64,000 nucleotides of DNA from Trichomonas vaginalis G3 (taxonomy: Eukaryota; Parabasalia; Trichomonadida; Trichomonadidae): positions 4,402,001 to 4,466,000 of the forward strand of contig NC_067205.1 in NCBI RefSeq assembly GCF_026262505.1. The letters run 5' to 3'. Below, piece by piece: positions 56,961 through 64,000 of the stretch. The notes beneath the pieces are model-generated. The model searched no databases. It saw only the letters and a program-made list of their open reading frames with translations, and was not told the DNA's origin. The number at the start of each line of letters is the position of its first letter. The stretch's first letter is position 1. The position numbers and the translations under genes were made by a program.

Positions 56961-58529
56961 ATGCAGAACGAACAGTTAAACGAATTTACTCCAGCAGAGC
57001 ATATTCATCAGATTCGCTCATATTTCGATATCATAGACAATGCAGTTCAAATTGGTGACACTAATAGAAAATATTCTGACGCAAAGATTCCATCACAACC
57101 TGGAACTGCTAAAGATAACACATGGGTAACATTCAATCTCTCACTCCTGGTGAAAATATGTTGGACCTTTACAATACATTCATTACGTATAAAATGGAAG
57201 GTCAATTTATTGCAGATAAAGAAATTGGTTCAGGTTCCAATAAAACAAACCCACCAGGATTTTGGATTGGTTTCGATGACGCTTTCTATGCAGTTGCTGG
57301 ATATCAAATCCTTGCAAATGGTCGTATCGTATATTCTCAAGACAACGCAAGAGAAGAAGCATATATAACTTCAAACTCACAAACTACCGAACAAATAAAG
57401 AAAGTAGATGTTTTCAAAGACTCGACATGAAGATGTATGGAGTCATTCGGGAACATGCAGAACAGGACAAATTGTTAGTGGTCCAATTACAGCAGGAAAA
57501 TCATTTGATTTTAAGCTTCGTTTAAGAATTCCTGTTAGAAGATTCCTTCCATTAGAAGCTATTCGATTTATTCCAGCTTTTGCAGGAAACATTCAGCTTA
57601 AAGTAAAGTTCAGTAGCGACGCCTTACAATGCACATCTATATCTGTAAATGATATCATTGCTTTCAATCCAACTCTTAAAGTTGCATTTGCTTCAGATTC
57701 AAATCTACCGACAAATAAATTTGTTCCATGGAATGAACCATTCACTATGATAACGAAGGCAGTAGAAGCTAGTGGAACAGTTACTATTACAACTGTAACC
57801 CAGCAACTATTTCGAACAAAGATGGATTTTAATGAATGTTTCATTCATCAAAGTCATTCTCTTTAGACCCTAACATTTATACAGAACTTGTAGAACATTA
57901 TACAAACGAGGCTTTATGTTTTCCTGTTAAAGTTATGGATTGGATTCCTATGGACGGTTCATTCTCAAAGAATACAGATAGTTCAAGTGCAACATTTACA
58001 GCAGCTTATACGCCTATTAATGTTAAAAGTATTTGGGCACTATTTAGAAAGAAAGACAACTATTATGTTAATTTTGAGAACCCTAAGTTTAAATATCTTC
58101 AGCTTTCCATGGGAGCTTATGGAAATATGCCTGCAGAACCTGAAAAATCATATGGACCTGTATTTTATGAAATGGTTGCGAACGCTTGCAATACAAACAA
58201 TGATATGATAGGATTTAATGAAGATGTTATGAGGTCATTGGTGTGATGATAGTGTGGAACATAAATGGGATAGCTATGACAACACACATTTCTTATGTGG
58301 TTTTCCAACAGAAGTGGACTTTTGCTTCCAGCAAGGTCAAACATCTACTGCTCCAATAACATACAAATTGTCTGTTAAAGGACCTATTGAACTAGCAACT
58401 GAAAACGTACCAAAGCCACTTATTGGATTTATGAGGGATTGTTGCTTTGCCATTCAGGTGCGTGCTAATGGAATCCCAATAATAAGATTAGATGACTATA
58501 ACTTAGCTACGGACGACGGTGAGGAATAA
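56961..58529 (+). pseudogene. Major capsid protein remnant, Polinton B
   Basis: Several frames cover a capsid protein of about 520 residues: EFTPAEHIHQIRSYFDIIDN, PGFWIGFDDAFYAVAGYQIL, FKLRLRIPVRRFLPLEAIRF, FENPKFKYLQLSMGAYGNMP and FCFQQGQTSTAPITYKLSVK in order. The final third aligns by eye with the capsid protein of element A. It is broken, about four breaks. Confidence 0.65.
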
Positions 58530-58559
58530 AGGATGAACGTTTATTTTTAAAGCTTATAA

Positions 58560-59000
58560 ATGAGTTCTTCATCAAGCTCTCGTGAACCTTCACCATCTGT
58601 GAAACAAACTTTACCAAACGATTATGGAGCACCTATTGAATATTTCTTACGAGCTGCACAATGGCAAAGAGCAGTCTCACCAAGGTTAGGTGTTCCACTA
58701 GCTCCTGTCAAAAATAGCATTTGGTCAAGTCCTTATATAAAATATGGTCTCCCACTAGGTTTGCTAGCTACAGCAGGAGCAGTTATGATGTTGAAAAGAA
58801 ATAAAGCAAATGTTGTAAATAATACTGAAGTAGCTGAAGTTAAACAAACTCCAACACCTTCACAAGCAAAACCTTCAATGACTCCTGAACCTATGGAAGT
58901 ACAAACTCCTGTTCAAAAGTCAACTCCTAAACCGACTCCAACATTTAAACCAGAACCTACTCCTCAAATAAATCGTAAAACTCCTGCGTTTCCTTACTGA
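58560..59000 (+). CDS. Membrane-anchored Pro/Thr-rich protein, Polinton B (146 aa)
   Basis: One hydrophobic helix (YGLPLGLLATAGAVMML, residues about 61-77) followed by a Lys patch and a Pro/Thr/Lys tail (TPTPSQAKPSMTPEPMEVQT...). A virion membrane or spike-linking protein is plausible, as the Pro/Thr tail recalls 38881-40029. It begins after TTATTTTTAAAGCTTATAA. Confidence 0.5.
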   Translation: MSSSSSSREPSPSVKQTLPNDYGAPIEYFLRAAQWQRAVSPRLGVPLAPVKNSIWSSPYIKYGLPLGLLATAGAVMMLKRNKANVVNNTEVAEVKQTPTPSQAKPSMTPEPMEVQTPVQKSTPKPTPTFKPEPTPQINRKTPAFPY

Positions 59001-59049
59001 AAAAATAACGTTATTTTTATTTAATATTAAATTTTTTATTTAGAGTAAA

Positions 59050-59286
59050 ATGACAAATAAAGTCACTGAAGCAATGAAACAAAAGTTTTTGGTAGAATAC
59101 ATTAAATCAGGAACTATTCCAGAAGGTTTTTACATTCATACTATGAAGGATGGTAGAGTTCAGTTTAGAAAGATAAAGCAACCATTAGATAGAGAAGGTA
59201 TATTAAGGAAGATTAAACTTCATGAGGACAACATTGCTGAACTTAAGAAGAAGTTAGAAGAGTTGGAGAAAGGAAGAGAGTTATAA
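59050..59286 (+). CDS. Small protein with FYxxxxKDGRVxxRK motif, copy 2, Polinton B
   Basis: 78 residues: VEYIKSGTIPEGFYIHTMKD then GRVQFRKIKQPLDREG and a C-terminal coiled coil (HEDNIAELKKKLEELEKG). The motif is shared with 56509. The gene starts after TTATTTTTATTTAATATTAA and looks whole. Function unknown. Confidence 0.5.
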   Translation: MTNKVTEAMKQKFLVEYIKSGTIPEGFYIHTMKDGRVQFRKIKQPLDREGILRKIKLHEDNIAELKKKLEELEKGREL

Positions 59287-59327
59287 AGCAATGAATTCAA
59301 CAGGGTGAAAAAACAGGTGAAAAAAGA

Positions 59328-59341
59328 GGTGAGATCTCACC
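59328..59341. repeat. GGTGAGATCTCACC palindrome, copy 5
   Basis: Preceded by GGTGAAAAAACAGGTGAAAA and followed by ACTTCACCTAAATTTATTTT, the same iteron context as the other four copies, about 8.7 kb away near the right end of element B. Confidence 0.9.
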
Positions 59342-59452
59342 ACTTCACCTAAATTTATTTTTGTGCTATGTTTTCATACGTGTGAGGGTGGTGATATAAT
59401 TAATTTTTAAGTTTATTTTTTTTATAAATGACAGAACAAAAATATAACATTT

Positions 59453-59887
59453 CTACTCAGCAGGAATGAGACCCTTACTGACTATGTATTCGTTTAATGC
59501 TTGATGAAAACAATGGTACATATTATCGTATGGGTATACACAACGTCTGTTTCCATCGTCGTCGTATATGTAGAGCTCAAATCCAGTCCAACCTTCTTTT
59601 GTACAATATGTAGCTTTATTTAAGTATGCATTTATGTAGATAAGGCAATTTTCTTCATCGCTCCAGAAATAATTTTTGTTCTTTGTTGAAATAGTTTTCG
59701 TTCCTCTGCGACCATAAGGAATGTATGCAATGAACTTTGCGTCATATGGGATTGTAATATATTCAGGGTTTCTTTCATCGTCAATGGGTCTGTCTTTGTT
59801 AAAATGCATGTTTCTCAGTTTTACTTGAGTTTTGAATAGTTCACGGAAACGTTCTGGGAAAGAGTCATAGTAAATGTAGTCAGACAT
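59453..59887 (-). CDS. Terminal Polinton B ORF, unknown (144 aa)
   Basis: MSDYIYYDSFPERFRELFKT..., rich in aromatic and charged residues, with a FELYIYDDDGNRRCVYPYDN segment. It is the outermost recognisable gene at the right of element B and is preceded, on its strand, by TTTTTTTATTTTTTAATTTT. No family. Confidence 0.5.
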   Translation of the reverse strand: MSDYIYYDSFPERFRELFKTQVKLRNMHFNKDRPIDDERNPEYITIPYDAKFIAYIPYGRRGTKTISTKNKNYFWSDEENCLIYINAYLNKATYCTKEGWTGFELYIYDDDGNRRCVYPYDNMYHCFHQALNEYIVSKGLIPAE

Positions 59888-60079
59888 GTCTTTGTAATGA
59901 AATAAAAAATTAAAAAAAAATAAAAATAGGTTATTTTTTATTTAGTGAGGACGGTAGTGAAGTCGTTAGTGAAGTTGTTTATGTGTCAGACGGTTTTGTA
60001 AATATTTAAGGTTAAGTTGGTGTTATGGTTGTGTTGTAAAATATACGTTACCGGTTTCGTAAAGTGTCAAAACCGTTAA

Positions 60080-60374
60080 GTGGTGTACGGAGGCGCGCAG
60101 TGCCACAGTACGCAACTTAGGGATACTAACTATAAATGGTCATCATCTTGCTCAAAATGATGGCAAGTTTTGGTACATGAATGGCATAAAGCAACTAAAA
60201 GCAATAAGACCAATTGGAAAAAGGATGATGTCACTTTCGTGCAGTGAAGCAGATGTAGAACGTGTAATATCTGAATTGCGAAAGACAAGAAATTCAATGA
60301 ACGAATCATGCAAAGAAGAATATGTAGCATGCCGCTTCTTCATCAAGTTGAATGATGATCAATTTGATATTTGA
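60080..60374 (+). pseudogene. hAT-type transposase C-terminal remnant
   Basis: Open frame across about 60105-60374 with FWYMNGIKQLKAIRPIGKRM and SLSCSEADVERVISELRKTRNSMNE-type sequence, then KEEYVACRFFIKLNDD. The SCSEADVERVISELRKTR block fits the C-terminal dimerisation region (S..SVERVFS...) of hAT transposases. Everything upstream of this domain is missing. It lies directly beside Polinton B. Confidence 0.5.
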
Positions 60375-60434
60375 TTTTGTTTTTTAATAAAATTTATTAA
60401 ATAATTTGTTTTAAAAAGTATTATTTTTATTCGT

Positions 60435-60642
60435 AAAGATATTAGACAGAAGGTGGCCAGCCTAATGTCTATCAATCTTTAATATTAGTAGTAATTTCCG
60501 CATTTCTGAATGATGATTGATTAGCTTTGTTGTTATTGATGTAAAACTGGATAAGTATTAAATAATTATATTAATCTTGGCCAGGGGACTGCTGATGGCC
60601 AGTCAGCAGCGGCCACTATGAATCATTATAATTATTTAATAC
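60435..60642. repeat. Two palindromes after the hAT remnant
   Basis: An imperfect hairpin at 60435-60480 (AAAGATATTAGACA with TGTCTATCAATCTTT) and a larger one at 60555-60642 with perfect outer arms GTATTAAATAATTATA/TATAATTATTTAATAC and a GC-rich centre (GGCCAGTCAGCAGCGGCC). They look like MITE or foldback pieces; both contain GTGGCCAG or TGGCCAG words. Confidence 0.7.
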
Positions 60643-62930
60643 CTAAATTGAGGTAAAAAGCAATAAGACTTGCCGAGCCTCATGCCCCTACCTCATATAA
60701 ATAGAATCACACTTTAGTGAATCAACATCTATAAGAATGAAGTGTTTTGAAGCTGAAATAATATTGAATAGAAATTAATTTTTTCTGAAATTTTGAATGA
60801 AATTATGGGAAATAAAAAAATTACTAAATATTGTATTCATACAAATATATTATTTTAAAGGAAAAATAGATGCTGATAGAAACGATGAAAATTTTTGAAA
60901 ACTTTACAATTAATTTATGTTCGTTAACCACAGAGCTTGCAATCCAAAGCTCACGTTAGACAACAAGAGTCATGAAGTCTCATACTAAGGGATATCCAAC
61001 ATATATTTTAATAATCTAATGTTTGTGACAAATATTGGGAAGAAACGTTTTTCCCGAAAAATAATCGTCTTTTGATGTTTTTCCCGAAAATCGTTCCGAT
61101 CATGACGATAGACCTCCAGGAATATGAAATATTTGTTTTTGTTAAATTCTATGTATGCAATTAATCAGGGTATACCTTGAAGTTATTAGATCTAAGCAGA
61201 TGAAGGATCTTTGTTTTTTATATAAGATTATATAATTTGATTATATTGATTTACAATGTAAATCTGTAATATTTTATATAATTTGTTGTTTTGATCCATT
61301 ACACAATATTGAATTAGTTCAAAACTCTATATTAATATGTTTTGATTGCGCATATTCATGATAACAGAATTTGTAATAAAATCAAGGTTAAAATTTAATT
61401 ACATATACTATGGAGTTATATATTATGTGAAGTAAATAAGATAATATAAGAAAATAAAAAATTATATAATTATAAAAGATCAAAAGAGTCTATGTTTTTC
61501 CAACCTGAGTGTTTGTATGTAGTTATAGATTTGAAATGTAATATAATGTATTTCAATAGTTTTAAGTCGAAAATCTAATATGATAATAAAAAGTGTAATT
61601 CTAGCATTTTTATGAGACAAACCATTAATTTTCCATATTTTATATATATTATATGTATATTTTGGTAATTATTCAACATTAATTTAAAATTATGGATAAT
61701 ATAGTAAATAGTAGATATTAACTCTTGATTGTGAATCAAAACTAGATTGGAATAGATCAATTACATATAGTTAACTGCTTATATATGAAAAAACAATATA
61801 CATAACAAAGACAAAGGAATAAATACAATTTATCAATTAAATACATTTTTAATCATTTATAATAGATCTCTTTATATAAAATTGTTCAAAAAAGATTGTG
61901 TTAAATGATGGATGTAAAAATAGAACAATCCAGAATTCACTCATTTATAATTAGTATAAATCAAAGATATTAACTAAATTAAGGTTTCCTTAACTTATAT
62001 ATATCTTGCCTTATCTAGTAAGATTGAACAATCTTATAGTTTAATAGCCAATCCGTTAAATATTTTAATTCGTATCGAGAAGAGATACTAGTATAATGTT
62101 AATAAACAATATTCAAGATAAAATAAAATATTATGGCACATTTTCTAGAGATATTGATTTCTAATATAGTGCATTTCAAATCAATGATAAAAAAATAGAA
62201 ATTCTATAGGATATGCTGGTTATTTTCCATTTAATTCATGTGTAAACCTTACTTTTTCAGTGTTATTGCTCAAATTCATTGAATGAATGAATATTGATTA
62301 AGAATTTATCCGAAACTTCATAAATCACTGATGATTTAAGCTATTTAACAAAATTAATCAAAATTCTAGGATCAAGAAATTCCAAATTTTTTCTAAATTC
62401 AGCATTTTGAAAGTATTTTTAACAAAATTTCGAAATATTTTCTTGATTTCAGAAATTTTTTAGAAATTTTCCATCTCAAAACTAATCAAATTACTTCAAA
62501 TCTGCCAATTTCATGCAATATTGGAACTATTTCAACAGATTTAAAGCTCATATAAAAATAATTGTAAATATCTTCTTTATTACGGAGAATTTATCACACG
62601 ATATAACATTTGCATACTAAAATCTGCATATTACACTGTATTTGTTCATTTTTGTTTAATGAATATTGATTATTCATACTAACGTATTCATTGAATCAAA
62701 GATCAAAGGATATTACTGACAATCAGTGATATAAAATAATTAAATTAATTAAAATAAGGGTTTCGTTTTGCTAAAATTGTCACTTTTATAGCATATTTGT
62801 TTTTGAGTAGGGGTAATTTTAGCTAAAAGTGACACACCCGTGAAGGATGTGATTACCGATCGGTAATTTCGACAGTTTAGAATTTAAAAATTTTTATGGA
62901 ACTGTTGCGAGTTTCATAAAGAATTTAGGG
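60643..62930. other. Gene-free AT-rich region
   Basis: About 2.3 kb of very AT-rich DNA with no credible open frame. A doubled word CGTTTTTCCCGAAAA (61048, 61076 region) is the only local repeat I see. Confidence 0.6.
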
Positions 62931-62935
62931 AATAT

Positions 62936-63062
62936 AAGCAAAGATTTGAATCAAAATCTTAGACCTAAGCCGCTCGATTCGCTCGCGGCTTCTGCGAATT
63001 ACAGATCAGCAAAGATTTGAATCAAAATCTTCGAACTAAGCCGATCGCTTCGCTCGCGGCTT
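62936..63062. repeat. Direct repeat with small hairpin, two copies
   Basis: AGCAAAGATTTGAATCAAAA at about 62937 and 63008, each followed within 10 bases by an AAGCCG...TTCGCTCGCGGCTT hairpin. The copies differ at a few bases. Confidence 0.75.
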
Positions 63063-63162
63063 TCTTTATTATTTTAAATTTGCATATTTCCATCAAAAGT
63101 TCATAAGGTAAAAAATTTCGTTTATTTTTACTAAGAAAAAAAAGGTTTTTGATAATAAATTT

Positions 63163-63404
63163 ATTTTATTTCGAAAAAGTAGCAATAATCGTAAAAGGGT
63201 ATTGATAGGCTTGCTAAAGTAACTAATTTTAGCTGTCAAATACTTTTGTATTTTGAAGTAAATTAGTATAAATTTGTTTTTACTTTTATTTCGAAAAAGT
63301 AACAATAATCGTAAAAGGGTATTGATAGGCTTGCTAAAGTAACTAATTTTAGCTGTCAAATACTTTTGTATTTTGAAGTAAATTAGTATAAATTTGATAT
63401 TATT
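63163..63404. repeat. 121-bp tandem duplication
   Basis: Two near-identical copies (TTTCGAAAAAGTAGCAATAA at 63169, TTTCGAAAAAGTAACAATAA at 63290). The open frame across it on the minus strand is a by-product of the repeat. Confidence 0.85.
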
Positions 63405-63453
63405 TTAACTCCCTTTGAAAACCTCAATTTTCCATACAGAGGGAACGGGAATA

Positions 63454-63503
63454 GCATCCAATATTCCCTGAGAATGGTTGCGCATTCTCAGTTCCCTCTA
63501 TAT
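63454..63503. repeat. Nested hairpin
   Basis: Outer arms GAGGGAAC/GTTCCCTC enclose GGGAATAGC...ATTCCC and GAGAATG/CATTCTC palindromes. It has the same nested style as the hairpin array near 33.5 kb. Confidence 0.6.
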
Positions 63504-64000
63504 TTCGAACGAAGCTCTCATCGGTCTTTTTTTTTAATACTAAACGTTTTTTTCCCTGTCACTTTTAGCTAAAATTTGGGTTTGCCATTTGTTTTTGGAT
63601 GTTTTGCGAAACCAAAAAAAAACTATGATATACAATGTGTGTGTAAAGAAAATACTTTATTTACTAGTTAAAAAATCATTTGGTATTGATCAAGTTATTT
63701 TTTCTGGATAAGATATTATATGGATAATTGGATAGAAAATACAATTATATAATCTTGTACCTGGTTTAATTAAGCTAATTGTCATCAGAAACTTGTAATT
63801 TTTATGAATTTCAGATTTTCTTTTCATTACTGCTTTTCTTAATAGGTCAAGTTCTTATTTACGTTATAAAGTATGATATTTACAAATATCAAGTTATCGT
63901 GTTTTTTGAGAAATTATGAGAAACAAACAAAAATGAAAAAGATAGGAATAGCAATGAATAGTGATGTGGGTATAGAAAATGTAAGAGATATGAATGCAAA

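Larger units (their letters stand above)
35394..59950 (+). mobile_element. Polinton (Maverick) element B, ends not resolved
   Basis: About 24 kb of Polinton genes: two packaging ATPases, several penton-like proteins, fibres, integrase with chromo-like C-terminus, KilA-N genes, PolB, capsid remnant and small structural genes. Gene order and sequences differ strongly from element A, so it is a separate lineage. I could not find terminal inverted repeats or a target duplication, and coordinates are approximate. It is broken, with about ten breaks, and probably older than A or truncated at an end. Confidence 0.85.

Noticed and set aside
8488-59950. Adenain-type Polinton protease
   Set aside because: I looked for the His-Asp/Glu-Cys pattern in all sizeable ORFs of both elements and found no convincing match; absence is not proven by eye.
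60488-60510. AGTAGTAATTTCCGC as a terminus of Polinton B
   Set aside because: It starts like the element A terminus, but points the wrong way for a right end and has no inverted partner on the left.
61575-61760. Small ORF at 61.6 kb
   Set aside because: AT-rich chance frame with no motif, neighbour or promoter-like site.

Overview
The window looks like nuclear DNA of a parabasalid flagellate (Trichomonas/Tritrichomonas type). It is very AT-rich. The host genes are intronless, show the codon habits of trichomonads (ACA for Thr, CCA for Pro), and carry TCA initiator-like sites 10-20 bases before the ATG. Two large Polinton (Maverick) elements fill about 46 of the 64 kb. The assignment to Parabasalia is inference from these traits; no species is claimed.

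Layout. 1-2448: gene-free, with a cluster of hairpins (1-284) and a tandemly doubled palindrome (1009-1232). 2449-8276: host genes for a legumain-like cysteine protease, a poly(A)-binding-type four-RRM protein, a beta-helix protein of unknown role, and a GT31/fringe-like glycosyltransferase frame that lacks an ATG. 8488-30185: Polinton A, bounded by 175-bp inverted repeats that look identical and by a 6-bp target duplication (CACATT). It carries PolB with an internal HNH-type zinc module, integrase, primase-helicase, two fibre ORFs, penton-like proteins, packaging ATPase, major capsid protein and a Ser-coding minisatellite. It has about half a dozen or more breaks. 30192-35390: host DNA with a second beta-helix gene, host pseudogene remnants and a 1.18-kb non-autonomous transposon (32964-34139) packed with eight consecutive hairpins. 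About 35394-59950: Polinton B, a different lineage with a different gene order, two packaging ATPases, several penton-like paralogues, fibres, integrase, KilA-N genes, PolB with a Cys/His domain in front, and a broken capsid gene. It has about ten breaks and I could not find its terminal repeats. 60050-64000: a hAT transposase remnant, palindromes and short tandem duplications, otherwise gene-free.

How the parts fit. In both Polintons the genes divide into replication/integration functions (PolB, integrase, primase-helicase in A) and virion functions (major capsid, penton-like, ATPase, fibre, small membrane-active proteins). Most element genes start just after an AT-rich TTTATTTTTAT-type motif. 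Both elements share a non-coding block of 12-bp repeats, a GTTGTCA box and GGTGAC iterons. In A, a doubled form of this block flanks the primase-helicase gene as an inverted repeat. In B, a second iteron family with the palindrome GGTGAGATCTCACC occurs five times and brackets a gene in the same mirrored way. These arrays are the best candidates for an undescribed regulatory or replication system here. All family names come from reading motifs by eye; no database was searched.
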